A stretch of 64,000 bases of DNA from Streptomyces violaceoruber (GCA_000720805.1 JODI01000018.1:1-64000); one strand, 5' to 3'. Positions 8,760-17,874 are shown, counted from the stretch's first letter. Notes: generated by a model from the sequence alone, not told the origin. Numbers and translations: made by a program.

Positions 8760-10282
8760 GACGCGGCTGCCGCCTCGGCCTCGGCGGTCGTGAGGAACTT
8801 CAGGTTCGTCACGTGCTCGTTGTAGAACCACTGGATCGCGTCGGTGGTGTAGTACCAGCTCGGCTTCTTCATCGAGTCGGCGACGACCAGCCCGTTGATC
8901 ACCAGGTTCTCGAAGGTGACGTCCTTGATGGCGTGGTCGGCGTCGTAGCCGAGGAACAGCGACGGCTCGGCGTGCGTGCCCGTGTAGCTGAGGTTCTTGA
9001 CGTAGACGTTCTCGATGCCGCGGCCGACCGAGGTGTTGTACTTCGGGTTGAACATGACCTTCATGTAGATGACCTGGCCCCAGCGGAAGTCCTCGATCCG
9101 TACGTCCTCGATGCGCACGTTCGTGATCAGGTTGGAGTCACCGGGGTTGAGCGCGATGCAGCCCTGGTAGTTCATCTGCGGCTCGCGGTGGTCGAGGACG
9201 TCGATGTTCCTGATGACCAGGTTCTCGATCGTCTCGGGGGCGTCGGTGTTGCCGTGGGTGCCGACGTTGACCGGGTGGGCGACGTCGGCCCACAGCGTGC
9301 AGTTCTGGATGGTGATGTCGCGGGTGTCGCCGTAGTAGTCCCAGCGGTGGCAGTAGATGGCGAAGCAGTCGTCGGAGTTGCGCATGAAGCAGCCGTCGAA
9401 GACGATCCCGGTCGAGGAGAAGACGTCGAAACCGTCGCCGTTGCCCTTGGAGCTGAACGACCGTGCCTTCTTGACGTGGACGTTCTCGCTCATCCCGAAC
9501 GTGCCCGCGTAGCCGTTCGGGTTCATGATGATGACGTCCTCGACGCGGATGTTCTTGCTGCCTTCGCAGAGGATCGCGCCGGGGCCTGCGGTGAGCATGC
9601 CGTGGCCGGTGAGGGCGGCCTTCTCCACGTTCTTGAAGAACACCTGCGCCTTCAGGACGGCGCCGCCCGCCAGGTAGACGGTCTTGCCGCTGGGCACGGT
9701 GAGGACGTTTCCGGTGACGGTGTGAGTGCCGGGGCCGAAGTAGATGACGTCCGGGTCGTCGGCGGCCGGCGGGTTCGGGTCGATGTGGTTGGTGATGACG
9801 TGCAGACAGTCGAAGATCTCGTCGTTGATCTGCACCACCACGTCACGCGGCTCGTCGAGGGTGAACCGCAGGGTGTCGCCGAGAATTTCGGGGGCGATGC
9901 CGAGGGAGTCCGGGCGTACCCGGGCCTTGGTGGTGCCGCCCTTGAGGTAGGTGACCTCGATCTCGACGGAGCCCTGGAAGTCGAAGTACACCATCGAGGT
10001 GTTGAGGACCTTGCCGGACCCGGTGGTGGGGTTGATCTCCTCCAGCTGGGGCCGATAGATGTCCAGGGTCTGCCAGTCGCCGTCGGGGGCGGTGCGGACT
10101 CTCACCTTGAAGCTGGTGTTCGTCGGCATGTCGGCCGGCCGGGGGTAGGTGACCAGCCTGGGCGCGGAGGGGGCGTCGTCCGCGTGGGCCGCCGTGGCCG
10201 ACAGACCGCCCGAGAGGCCGGCGGCGAGCACGGTGGCGCCGGCCGCCTGAAGGGCCGTACGGCGGGACAGGGGCGTGTTCAT
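8756..10282 (-). CDS. Secreted right-handed beta-helix glycosidase (GH28/GH49-like)
   Basis: 508-aa protein with a Tat-like signal (SRRTALQ, then AAHA). Residues 40-160 look like an N-terminal beta-sandwich. The rest is a parallel beta-helix with repeated N-V-x-I/V-x-D/N turns. Two acidic motifs fit inverting helix glycosidases: GNGDGFDVFSS and RNSDDCFAIY. The sandwich-plus-helix layout and the DG/DD pair resemble GH49 as much as GH28, and the GH28 RIK motif is not obvious, so the family assignment is open. It is translationally coupled to the large lyase by ATGA. It probably acts outside the cell on the same polysaccharide as the two lyase-fold enzymes. Confidence 0.72.
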   Translation of the reverse strand: MNTPLSRRTALQAAGATVLAAGLSGGLSATAAHADDAPSAPRLVTYPRPADMPTNTSFKVRVRTAPDGDWQTLDIYRPQLEEINPTTGSGKVLNTSMVYFDFQGSVEIEVTYLKGGTTKARVRPDSLGIAPEILGDTLRFTLDEPRDVVVQINDEIFDCLHVITNHIDPNPPAADDPDVIYFGPGTHTVTGNVLTVPSGKTVYLAGGAVLKAQVFFKNVEKAALTGHGMLTAGPGAILCEGSKNIRVEDVIIMNPNGYAGTFGMSENVHVKKARSFSSKGNGDGFDVFSSTGIVFDGCFMRNSDDCFAIYCHRWDYYGDTRDITIQNCTLWADVAHPVNVGTHGNTDAPETIENLVIRNIDVLDHREPQMNYQGCIALNPGDSNLITNVRIEDVRIEDFRWGQVIYMKVMFNPKYNTSVGRGIENVYVKNLSYTGTHAEPSLFLGYDADHAIKDVTFENLVINGLVVADSMKKPSWYYTTDAIQWFYNEHVTNLKFLTTAEAEAAAAS

Positions 10283-10316
10283 GTGTTTCTCCTTGCAACA
10301 GGTCGGTACGGGGGGG

Positions 10317-11207
10317 TCACTTGAGGCCCGTCGTGGCCATGCCGGCGACGAAACCGCGCTGGGCGATGAGGAAGATCAGCAGGATCGGCACGACGTACAT
10401 CACCGAGGCCGCGGCCTGGAGGTTGGTGACCGGGGTGCCGGCGGTGGTGACGTACGTGGACATGACGGCGACGGCGAGCGTGGACCTGTCGGTGGACAGG
10501 AGGAGTTGGGGCGCGATGTAGTCGCCCCAGCTCCAGGTGAAGGCGATCACGAAGCTCGCGGACAGCACCGGCCAGGACTGCGGCAGGAAGATCCGCCAGA
10601 AGATGGTGGCGTAGCCGCAGCCGTCGACGATCGCGGCTTCCTCCAGCTCCCGCGGCAGCCCGGCGAAGAACTGGCGGAAGAGGAAGACGAGATAGGGGGC
10701 GGCGGCCAGGCCCCACAGCACCCACGGCCAGTACGTGTCGACCATCCCGAGCTTGGCGAAGATCAGGTAGGTCGGCAGCAGGGTGATGAGCTGGGGCAGC
10801 ATCATCGACCCGAGCAGGATGCCGAAGAGTGGCTTCTTGCCGGGCGCCTCCAGACGGGCGAACCCGAAGCCGACCCAGGCCGAGCTGAGGGTGACGAGGG
10901 TGGCGTAGATCAGGGCGATGATCAGGGAGTTGCGGGCGTAGCCGAGGAAGTCGATCAGGTTGAAGGCGTCGGCGAAGTTGTGCCACTGGACGTGGTCGGG
11001 CAGCCAGTGCACGGGCGAGGCCGCCAGTTCGGCCGGGTTCTTCAGCCCGGTGAGGACCAGCCAGCCGAAGGGGCCTATGAACAGGCCGGTGAGCGCTACC
11101 AGAACGGTGTAGAGGACGAGACGGTTGACGCGTATCCGCACCCGGGGCGCGGAGTGGGAGGGGGTCACGCCGGTGGCGGACGTGGCGGGCACGCTGGTGG
11201 CGGTCAC
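10317..11207 (-). CDS. Carbohydrate ABC transporter permease (MalG type)
   Basis: 296-aa inner-membrane permease with six predicted transmembrane segments. The cytoplasmic EAA loop reads ELEEAAIVDGCGYATIFWRIFLP, which contacts the ATPase. The GTG start at 11207 overlaps the upstream permease stop (GTGA). No ATPase gene is present, as is common in Streptomyces, where a shared MsiK-type ATPase elsewhere serves many importers. The C-terminus (GFVAGMATTGLK) is typical for this subfamily. It partners the permease at 11204-12205 and the lipoprotein at 12202-13551. The gene itself is intact, but the importer works only if its partner is translated in full. Confidence 0.9.
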   Translation of the reverse strand: MTATSVPATSATGVTPSHSAPRVRIRVNRLVLYTVLVALTGLFIGPFGWLVLTGLKNPAELAASPVHWLPDHVQWHNFADAFNLIDFLGYARNSLIIALIYATLVTLSSAWVGFGFARLEAPGKKPLFGILLGSMMLPQLITLLPTYLIFAKLGMVDTYWPWVLWGLAAAPYLVFLFRQFFAGLPRELEEAAIVDGCGYATIFWRIFLPQSWPVLSASFVIAFTWSWGDYIAPQLLLSTDRSTLAVAVMSTYVTTAGTPVTNLQAAASVMYVVPILLIFLIAQRGFVAGMATTGLK

Positions 11208-12205
11208 TTCTTCGCCTCCGGGTCGACGTTGTAGAACACCACGCCGGACGTGAACCTGAAGATGAGTCCGGTCACGATGAGGATCAGCACGAAGAGCACC
11301 CACAGGAGTGCGGAGGCGTAGCCGTAGCGGCCGAGCGCGAAGTACTGCCCGAACACGTGCATCATGTAGAGGTAGTTGGACTGGGGCAGCGCGGTGACGC
11401 CCGCCGTCGTGCCGTCGGGTGTCAGCAGCAGCGGCATGATGGTCTGCACCGAGGCGATCACACCGGTCACCGTCTGGAAGAGCAGCACCGGAGACAGCAG
11501 CGGCACGGTGACGCTGCGGAAGGTCCGCCAGGCGCTCGCCCCGTCGATGCGGGCCGCCTCGTGCAGTTCGCGGGGTACGTCCTGGAGCCCGGCCAGCGAG
11601 ATGATCATGATGTTTCCGGCGGCCCAGAGCACGCTCATCAGGAGCACGTAGCGGGCGTAGGGGTCGGCGAGCCAGCCCAGCGCGTCGAAGCCGAACAGGG
11701 TCAGGACACCGTTGGCGGCACCGGAGTTCTGGTCGAAGAGCGCCTTGAAGGCGAGGCCCACACCCACCGGGGGCACCACGGCCGGCAGGTAGAGCAGGGT
11801 GCGGAACAGTCCGCGTGCCTTGATCGGCCGGTTGACCAGGACGGCGAGCCCGAGTCCGGCGATGATCGACAGCGGCACCGAGGTCGCCGCGAACAGGCCC
11901 GTCCGGCCCAGGGAGTCCCAGGTCCGGGAGTCGGTGAGCAGCTCGCTGTAGTTGCCGAGGCCGACGTAGCGCCAGTTGGGCGAGATGCCGTCGTACGTGG
12001 TGAAGCTCAGCCACAGCGCGTACGCCATCGGGACGACGGTCAGCAGCAGGAACCCGATGATCCAGGGCTAGGTGAACAGGTAGAACGCCCGGTGCCTGCG
12101 CGCGGTCATGGAGGTCCGCGGCCGGTCGGCGGTCCGTACCCGTCCGGTCTTCCTGGCCGCGCCGGCCGGCCGCCTCGCGACCGAGGAAATCTGATCGGCC
12201 GTCAT
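11204..12205 (-). pseudogene. Carbohydrate ABC permease (MalF type) interrupted by an amber codon
   Basis: The start is ATG at 12205, coupled to the binding-protein stop by ATGA. Reading down the minus strand, codon 46 (12070-12068) is TAG, between FYLFT and PWIIGFLLLTVVP, just before the first transmembrane helix. After it the frame is open and normal to the stop at 11204, with the EAA loop (ELHEAARIDGASAWRTF) and five further helices. The next in-frame ATG (12028) lies inside helix 1, so re-initiation would give a permease lacking its first membrane segment. No frameshift is seen, and one base change would restore a sense codon. Either a recent nonsense mutation or a sequencing error fits. 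Confidence 0.85.
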
Positions 12206-13551
12206 CCCACTTGCTCCTTACCGCGCTTGAGCTGCTCGTTCATGGACTCGTTCAGGCGGCCGGCCAGGGTGTCGACGGACATCCGGCCGTTCATCGCGGC
12301 CGGGGCGATCTCGTTGAAGAGGGCGTAGAGCGAGTCCGCCGTGGCGTACGGGGTGAAGGCGATCACCGAGAAGTGCTTCAGCTCGGCGTTCTGCACTGTC
12401 AACTCGCGTTTCTGGTAGTCCTCCTGGGCCGGCATCAGCGGCCGCAGGGACTTCAGGGTGGGGATGCCCCAGCCGCCGGAGGCGCGGCCCTTGGCGGGTG
12501 CCTCGCCGAAGAACCACTCGAAGACCCGCCAGGCGGCGTCCTTGTGGCGGGACTTGCGCGGAATCCAGAAGCCCGTACCGGCCTGGCAGGGACTGATCCT
12601 GGGGCCGCCCTGGAAGACGGGGGCGGGGGCCAGGCGGGAGACCGGCGCCAGCTTCTTGTCGGCGTTGATCAGGCCGCCGAGCCAGTAGCCGTTGCCCGAC
12701 ATGGCCATGCGGCCGGCCTGGTAGGTGGGCCCGTCCCAGGCGTTGGGGTCGGGCTGGACGATGCTGGGCCCGACCTTGGTACGGCCGTACTCGATGTACC
12801 AGGCCAGCGCCTTGCGGGCCTCGGGGGTGGTGAAGTCGATGCGGGAGAAGTCGTCGTTGAAGAGGCTTCCGCCGGCGGCCGCCGTCAGGCTCGCCAGGAC
12901 GTTGGGGGTGAGGACGCCGTTGTAGCTGCCGCCGAACACGGTCGTCTGGCCGTTCTTGCGGCGCGTGAGCCGCTTGGCCGTTTCCAGCCACTCCTCGAAC
13001 GTGACCGGCTCCAGCTCCGGCGGGTGGTCGACGCCCGCCTGGTCGAAGAGCGCGGTGTTGTACCAGAACATGGAGTCCTGGGAGAAGTCCTTCGCCATGC
13101 CGTAGCGCGGGCCCTTGCCCTGGGTGCGGCCGTCGTAGCGCCACAGGTCGTTGACCGGGTCCAGGTCGTCGAGCTTGAGCACGGTGCTCCTGGCGAAGTA
13201 CGGGTCCAGGTTCTCCATCACGTCCCGCGCCGCGAAGTACGGCGCGTCCACGGCACCGACACCGCGCACCAGGTCGGGCGGGTTGCCGTTGGTCATCATC
13301 CCGATCAGCTTGGTGAGGTCGTACCGCACCGTGACGATCTTGACGCCGATCTCCTTCTGGGCCTGCTGGATCAGGTCCGGGGAGATGTCGTCGGGCTTCG
13401 CCATCACCGTGACGGTCTCACCCCGGCCGCTGACCCCGGTGGACACCTGGAGGGCGCAGCCGCTGAGCGCCGCCGCGCCGGTGGCGGCACCGGCCGCCGA
13501 GAGGGAGAGAAACCGGCGGCGGCTCAGAGGAGCACCGTCTTCGGGATGCAT
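12202..13551 (-). CDS. Sugar ABC transporter substrate-binding lipoprotein
   Basis: 449-aa extracellular solute-binding protein. The ATG at 13551 is chosen because an AGGAGGT site precedes it and it opens directly into a Tat-type lipoprotein signal (LSRRRFLS) with lipobox LSGC, Cys32. The longer open frame upstream would bury this signal. The mature part is a family-1 sugar-binding protein with motifs such as WYNTALFDQAGVDHPP and MAMSGNGYW. It is the first gene of the minus-strand unit that runs to the esterase at 2343. The promoter region carries the palindrome GCAACCGGTTGC 26 bp upstream of the start, so repression by one of the adjacent LacI proteins is likely. Confidence 0.9.
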   Translation of the reverse strand: MHPEDGAPLSRRRFLSLSAAGAATGAAALSGCALQVSTGVSGRGETVTVMAKPDDISPDLIQQAQKEIGVKIVTVRYDLTKLIGMMTNGNPPDLVRGVGAVDAPYFAARDVMENLDPYFARSTVLKLDDLDPVNDLWRYDGRTQGKGPRYGMAKDFSQDSMFWYNTALFDQAGVDHPPELEPVTFEEWLETAKRLTRRKNGQTTVFGGSYNGVLTPNVLASLTAAAGGSLFNDDFSRIDFTTPEARKALAWYIEYGRTKVGPSIVQPDPNAWDGPTYQAGRMAMSGNGYWLGGLINADKKLAPVSRLAPAPVFQGGPRISPCQAGTGFWIPRKSRHKDAAWRVFEWFFGEAPAKGRASGGWGIPTLKSLRPLMPAQEDYQKRELTVQNAELKHFSVIAFTPYATADSLYALFNEIAPAAMNGRMSVDTLAGRLNESMNEQLKRGKEQVG

Positions 13552-13576
13552 GAACGCACCACCTCCTGCTCTGGCG

Positions 13577-13588
13577 GCAACCGGTTGC
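13577..13588. promoter_or_regulatory. LacI-type operator (GCAACCGGTTGC)
   Basis: A perfect 12-bp palindrome lies immediately upstream of the minus-strand binding-protein gene. It shares the AACCGGTT core with 1167-1180 and 13768-13781. Its position near the likely transcription start suits repression of the whole minus-strand polysaccharide unit. Confidence 0.7.
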
Positions 13589-13642
13589 TGCGCGTTGTGG
13601 AGGAGCTTCTTCCTGTCCGGAAACGGCGTCAATACCCTTGAC

Positions 13643-13656
13643 GAACTTTCGAAAAG
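13643..13656. promoter_or_regulatory. TTTCGAAA palindrome in divergent promoter region
   Basis: The stretch GAACTTTCGAAAAG contains an 8-bp palindrome at 13647-13654. The same TTTCGAAA core with similar flanks occurs at 21365-21372, upstream of another LacI gene. CGAAA/TTTCG repeats have been reported near Streptomyces hemicellulase promoters, so this may be a second regulator's site. The assignment is tentative. Confidence 0.4.
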
Positions 13657-13767
13657 ACCCGGTAACCTCGGCGTCACAGGCCGACGGACCGCTGTCGGCC
13701 CGTCCCGGACGCCCTGCTCAGCACACGCGAGCGGACCCTGGGGCGGTGTTTTCCGCAGCCGATCGTT

Positions 13768-13781
13768 GGGAACCGGTTGTC
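13768..13781. promoter_or_regulatory. Candidate LacI operator (GGGAACCGGTTGTC)
   Basis: This is the second AACCGGTT palindrome (core 13771-13778) in the 468-bp divergent region between the importer operon and the dehydrogenase gene. It lies about 190 bp from the palindrome at 13577, so loop formation or separate control of the plus-strand gene are both possible. The rest of this gap shows no gene on either strand. Confidence 0.55.
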
Positions 13782-14019
13782 TCTGTCGGCCACCGTCGGG
13801 AATGGCCGGTAAGCGATTTCACCACGTCAGGCCCGCCAAGGGTCCACCTGCGGTGGCGACGCAGCAGTACGCGGCTTCCGCGACACCTTCAGTCGCCCCT
13901 CCCACCTCCGCCGTCCCGCCGATTGACCGCCCGTCCCGGCCAGATCTACGGTTGGATCCGCGATAGAAGACGCTTTCAGAAAATGTTTCTGTCCATGTGC
14001 CCACTGTGTCAGGAGAGAG

Positions 14020-15033
14020 ATGCCCAGCCCGCAGCCACCCAGGGCCGTGTTCGCGATGGATCCGGTGCACCTGCCCCTGCTCTTCCCCCCACCTCTCCTG
14101 ACCCGGCTGACCCGGGCGGCCGAGCTCGATCCCGCACTGGTCGTGCAGGACTTCACCGATCCGGCCGCGGCGGACGCCCTGGCCCGGACCGAGGTGCTGA
14201 TCACCGGCTGGGGCTGCCCCCGCCTCGACGCCACCGTCCTCTCCACGGCACCCCGGCTGCGGACCGTCCTGCACGCCGCCGGCTCGGTCCGTTCCCTGGT
14301 CGGGGAGGCGCTGTGGGAACGCGGGATCACCGTCTCCAGCGCGGTCACGGGCAATGCCCTGCCGGTCGCGGAGTACACCCTCGCGATGATCCTGCTGGCC
14401 GGGAAGGACACCTTCACCCACCGCGAGCGCTTCCGCGCCACCCACTCCTACCCGCCGCCGGCCGAGACGGCGACGACGGGCAACGTCGGACGGCGGATCG
14501 GCGTCATCGGCGCCTCCCGGGTGGGCCGCCGACTCCTGGAGCTGCTACGGCCGTTCGACTTCACGGTGCTGCTGCACGACCCGTACGTCCGGTCCGCCGA
14601 GGCCGCCGCCCTGGGCGCCGAGCTCCTGCCGCTGGACGACCTGCTCCGGCACAGCGACATCGTGAGCCTGCACGCCCCGGACATCCCCGAGACGTACCGC
14701 ATGCTCGACGCCGGCCGACTGGCCCTCGTCCGGGACGGCGGCGTCCTGATCAACACCTCCCGGGGCGCCCTCGTCGACCCCGACGCGCTCACCGACGAGC
14801 TGGTCTCCGGCCGGCTGCACGCGATCCTGGACGTCACCGAGCCCGAGCCGCTGCCCGCCGGCTCCCCCCTCTACCGCCTGCCCAACGTCTTCCTCACGCC
14901 GCACATCGCCGGCTCCCTCGGCAACGAGCTGGAACGCCTCGGCCGGATCGTCGTCGAGGAACTGGAACGCCTGGTCGCGGGGACGCCGCCGGAGCACGAG
15001 GTACGTCACTCCGACCTGGCGCGGGTCGCGTGA
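14020..15033 (+). CDS. D-isomer-specific 2-hydroxyacid dehydrogenase
   Basis: 337-aa NAD(P)-dependent cytosolic oxidoreductase. The nucleotide-binding part has GRRIGVIGASRVGRRLLELLRPFD; the usual GxGxxG is seen here as GASRVGR. The family blocks DIVSLHAPDIPETYRMLDA, LINTSRGALVDPDAL and the catalytic His region PNVFLTPHIAGS follow in order. Length is normal. The gene diverges from the importer operon with LacI-type palindromes between them and precedes a LacI gene. A role in metabolising a sugar-acid product is plausible, but the substrate cannot be deduced. Confidence 0.85.
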   Translation: MPSPQPPRAVFAMDPVHLPLLFPPPLLTRLTRAAELDPALVVQDFTDPAAADALARTEVLITGWGCPRLDATVLSTAPRLRTVLHAAGSVRSLVGEALWERGITVSSAVTGNALPVAEYTLAMILLAGKDTFTHRERFRATHSYPPPAETATTGNVGRRIGVIGASRVGRRLLELLRPFDFTVLLHDPYVRSAEAAALGAELLPLDDLLRHSDIVSLHAPDIPETYRMLDAGRLALVRDGGVLINTSRGALVDPDALTDELVSGRLHAILDVTEPEPLPAGSPLYRLPNVFLTPHIAGSLGNELERLGRIVVEELERLVAGTPPEHEVRHSDLARVA

Positions 15034-15062
15034 GTCCGGGGCCGCCCGGCCGAGGCGCACGC

Positions 15063-15087
15063 CGGAAACCATGGGATACGGTTTCCG
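15063..15087. promoter_or_regulatory. Inverted repeat upstream of second lacI gene
   Basis: The 8-bp arms CGGAAACC and GGTTTCCG are separated by 9 bp, 30 bp after the dehydrogenase stop. The arms match the half-sites of the GGAAACCGGTTTCC operator type but are spread apart. It could be a split operator or a short terminator hairpin; no U-run follows. Confidence 0.4.
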
Positions 15088-15193
15088 CACGGGCGCGGGG
15101 GCGGGGGTCCCCCCACCCCGGACACGGTGCGCGGGGCGCCCCGGATCCCGGGCCGCCCGGCGGAACAGGCACAACGGCGAAGGAGCCGCGACG

Positions 15194-16279
15194 GTGAGTC
15201 AGCGCAAGGTGTCGGGGGACGCCGGACGGGCCACCATCCGCGACGTGGCGGAGCAGGCGGGCGTCTCGGTGGCGAGCGTGTCGCGGGTCCTGTCGGGCAA
15301 CTACCCCGTCTCCGAGGAGCTGCGCCGCCGGGTGATGAAGGTGGTCCGGGACCTGGACTACGTCACCAACGCGCACGCCCGCTCCCTCGCCGGGGGCGGT
15401 ACGCCGACGGTCGCCATCCTCATGGACAACATCACCGGCGCCGCGTTCGCCCACGTCGCCAAGGGAGTCGAGGGCGCCGCCACACTGCGCGGCTGGCTCT
15501 CCCTGGTCGGCACCACCGGGAACGACCCGGAGCGCGAACTCGCCCTGGTCAACCTGATGCGCCAGCAGGGGGTCGCCGCGGTGGTCCTGCTCGGCGGCGC
15601 CTACGACCAGGACGAGTACCAGCTGCGCATGGCCCGCTTCGCCCGTTCCCTGGACGCGGCCGGCTCCCGGCTGGTGCTGGTCGGCAGGCCGTCCCTGGAG
15701 GGCGACGTGCCGGCGACGACGGTCGACTACGACAACGAGGGCGGCGCCTACGCGATGGCGAGCCATCTGCTGTCGGCCGGTCACCGCGAGATTCTGGTCC
15801 TGCCCGGCCACGCCGGACTCAGCACCGCCCAGGGCCGGTTGAGGGGTGCGCAACGCGCCTTCGAGGCGTACGGGGTGCCGTTCGACCCGGGCATGGTGCG
15901 GCACGGCCCGTACGACGACCAGCACGGCTACCGGGCCGTCGAGCAGGCCCTGCGCGACGGGCCGGCCTTCACCGCGGTGCTCGCCGGGACGGACGTGGTC
16001 GCCGCGGGCGCGATGCAGGCGCTGCGCGCGGCCGGTCTCAGGGTGCCCGAGGACGTCTCGATCGTCGGCTACGACGACATCCCGCTGGCCTCCCAGCTGA
16101 CCCCCCAACTCACCACCGTGCACGTGCCGTACGAGGAGATGGGCCGAGTCGCCCTCAGGGCGGTCGCCGACCTGCGCGAGGGCGGCGGGGGCCGCCGCAA
16201 GGGCGTCGACGGCGACCACCTGGTGCTCGGCACCCATGTCGTCGTACGGAACTCGGTGCGGCCGCCCGTGCGACCGTGA
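15194..16279 (+). CDS. LacI-family transcriptional regulator
   Basis: 361-aa repressor. The GTG at 15194 is preferred because AAGGAG precedes it and because it places the HTH (ATIRDVAEQAGVSVASVSRVL) near the N-terminus. The effector domain keeps the same landmarks as the LacI at 1246-2304: NITGAAFAHVAKGVE, VDYDNEGGAYAM, SIVGYDDIPLASQL and TTVHVPYEEMGRVALR. Similarity runs along the whole chain, which points to a duplication. It lies between the dehydrogenase and the second importer, so it may regulate either or both. Confidence 0.9.
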   Translation: MSQRKVSGDAGRATIRDVAEQAGVSVASVSRVLSGNYPVSEELRRRVMKVVRDLDYVTNAHARSLAGGGTPTVAILMDNITGAAFAHVAKGVEGAATLRGWLSLVGTTGNDPERELALVNLMRQQGVAAVVLLGGAYDQDEYQLRMARFARSLDAAGSRLVLVGRPSLEGDVPATTVDYDNEGGAYAMASHLLSAGHREILVLPGHAGLSTAQGRLRGAQRAFEAYGVPFDPGMVRHGPYDDQHGYRAVEQALRDGPAFTAVLAGTDVVAAGAMQALRAAGLRVPEDVSIVGYDDIPLASQLTPQLTTVHVPYEEMGRVALRAVADLREGGGGRRKGVDGDHLVLGTHVVVRNSVRPPVRP

Positions 16280-16528
16280 TCCACGTTTCGTAACCGTTTT
16301 CTCTCGACTACCAGCGAGTTTCGACGCTTTAGGCAATAAATTCCGGCACACCTCTTGCTCCGGGCGGACCTGTCGGCCTACCTTCGCGGCAACCGCTTAC
16401 TACAGCTTCCGCTTGGCCGGTTCCCCACAACCGCGAGCTGACGGTCCTCCCGCCGCCGTTTCTGGCCAGCGCCCCGAGCCGCCGTCCTCTTGTTCTGAGA
16501 ACGCCCAATCCCGAAGGATCACGGTCAG
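16280..16528 (+). promoter_or_regulatory. Promoter region of second sugar importer
   Basis: This 249-bp gap is less GC-rich than its surroundings (for example 16325-16345, GCTTTAGGCAATAAATTCCG). Two imperfect LacI-like half-sites are visible: CGTAACCGTTTTC near 16289 and GGCAACCGCTTAC near 16388. No open frame of interest is seen. It probably carries the promoter for the 16529-21345 unit. Confidence 0.45.
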
Positions 16529-17863
16529 ATGAACTTCACCAGCTCCCGGAGAAGGTTCACCCAGGCAGCCGTCGTCGGCCTCACGCTGACAGGCCTGCTC
16601 TCCGCCTGCGGCGGGTCGGATTCAGGAGGCGACGCCAAGTCGTCCGGTCCCGTCACCCTCCCCTTCTGGGGCTGGGCCAACGGCCAGGAGGCCGTCGCCA
16701 AGGCGTTCAACGTCTCCCACAAGGACATCCAGCTGAAGTACACCAAGGTCACCGACCAGCTGACCATGCAGAAGCAGCTGACCAACGCGGTGAAGGCCGG
16801 CAACGCGCCCTGCCTGGTGCAGAACACGGCCGAGTACGTCACGAGCTGGGTCTCGCAGGGCGCGCTCGCCGACATCACGCAGTACGTCGGGTCGGACAAG
16901 GACAAGTTCAATCCCGGTTCCTGGGCGAGCGCCGAGGTGCAGGGCAAGATGTACGGCGTCCCGACCAGCTCCGCGCCGAACTTCACGATCTACCGCACCG
17001 ACATCTTCCAGAAGTACGGCCTCAAGGCCCCGACGACCTGGGACGAGTTCATCGCCGCGGGCAAGGAGCTGAAGAAGCACGGCGTCAAGATCACCAACTA
17101 CGCCGGCGAGGACCCGAGCACCCTGGAGGTGCTCGCGATGCAGGCCGGGGCGCACTGGTACGCCATCGACGGCAACTCCTGGAAGGTGAACTTCCAGGAC
17201 GAGGGCACACTGAAGGCCGCGAAGGTGATCCAGGAGATCATCGACAACGACCTCAACGCCAAGCTGTCCTTCGCCGACTACGCGGCGGTGCAGCGCAGCT
17301 ACGACAACGGGGACACCGCCACCCGGCAGATCTCCACCTGGCAGATGGCGGGCATGGTGCAGAACTTCACCAAGTCCTTCGGCGACTGGGCGCTGGCGCC
17401 CTGGCCGACGTTCACCGGTGAGGCCGCCAAGACCCCGGCCGGCACCAACCTCACCGGCAGCGTGACCCTGGTGACCAAGGGCTGCAAGAACCAGGAGCAG
17501 GCCGCCGAGGCGGCACTGTGGATGTCCACCAACACCGGCGCGGTCAAGACGATGGCGAGCCCGACCACCGGCAACGGCGTGATGCCGGCGCTGAAGGACA
17601 GCAACACGTACGTCGGTGACGCGATCTCCGACAAGCTGCTCGGCAAGAACTACGAGCCGGCCAAGAAGGTCGTCACGGACAGCCTGGGCACGGTCACCAC
17701 CGACTGGGTCTACGGCCCGGACTGGACCGCGATGTTCACCGAGATGCAGAACGGCTGGGCGAAGGTGGTCAACAAGGAGGAGAAGGTCACCGACCTGCTG
17801 GCGCACATGCAGCAGTGGACGGTCAACGACCTGAAGTCCCGCGGTATCAGCGTCAAGGGCTGA
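16529..17863 (+). CDS. Sugar ABC transporter substrate-binding lipoprotein
   Basis: 444-aa family-1 solute-binding protein. The N-terminus SSRRRFTQAAVVG is Tat-like and ends in lipobox LLSAC with Cys27. The mature part begins VTLPFWGWANGQEAV and contains MYGVPTSSAPNFTIYRTDIFQKYGL, typical for bacterial oligosaccharide binders. It starts a plus-strand unit of binding protein, two permeases and a GH43 enzyme. Aldopentose-containing oligosaccharides are a plausible cargo because of the GH43 gene, but no binding residue proves it. It is only distantly related to the minus-strand binding protein at 12202. Confidence 0.9.
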   Translation: MNFTSSRRRFTQAAVVGLTLTGLLSACGGSDSGGDAKSSGPVTLPFWGWANGQEAVAKAFNVSHKDIQLKYTKVTDQLTMQKQLTNAVKAGNAPCLVQNTAEYVTSWVSQGALADITQYVGSDKDKFNPGSWASAEVQGKMYGVPTSSAPNFTIYRTDIFQKYGLKAPTTWDEFIAAGKELKKHGVKITNYAGEDPSTLEVLAMQAGAHWYAIDGNSWKVNFQDEGTLKAAKVIQEIIDNDLNAKLSFADYAAVQRSYDNGDTATRQISTWQMAGMVQNFTKSFGDWALAPWPTFTGEAAKTPAGTNLTGSVTLVTKGCKNQEQAAEAALWMSTNTGAVKTMASPTTGNGVMPALKDSNTYVGDAISDKLLGKNYEPAKKVVTDSLGTVTTDWVYGPDWTAMFTEMQNGWAKVVNKEEKVTDLLAHMQQWTVNDLKSRGISVKG

Positions 17864-17874
17864 GGCACTCCACG

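Noticed and set aside
5928..8825. 965-codon plus-strand frame opposite the large lyase
   Set aside because: Antisense shadow of a gene with clear domains and a coupled start; the composition is Gly/Val/Arg-rich with no motif.
12068..12070. Programmed stop-codon readthrough in the permease
   Set aside because: No recoding element is recognised and permeases of this family show no such mechanism; mutation or sequencing error is simpler.
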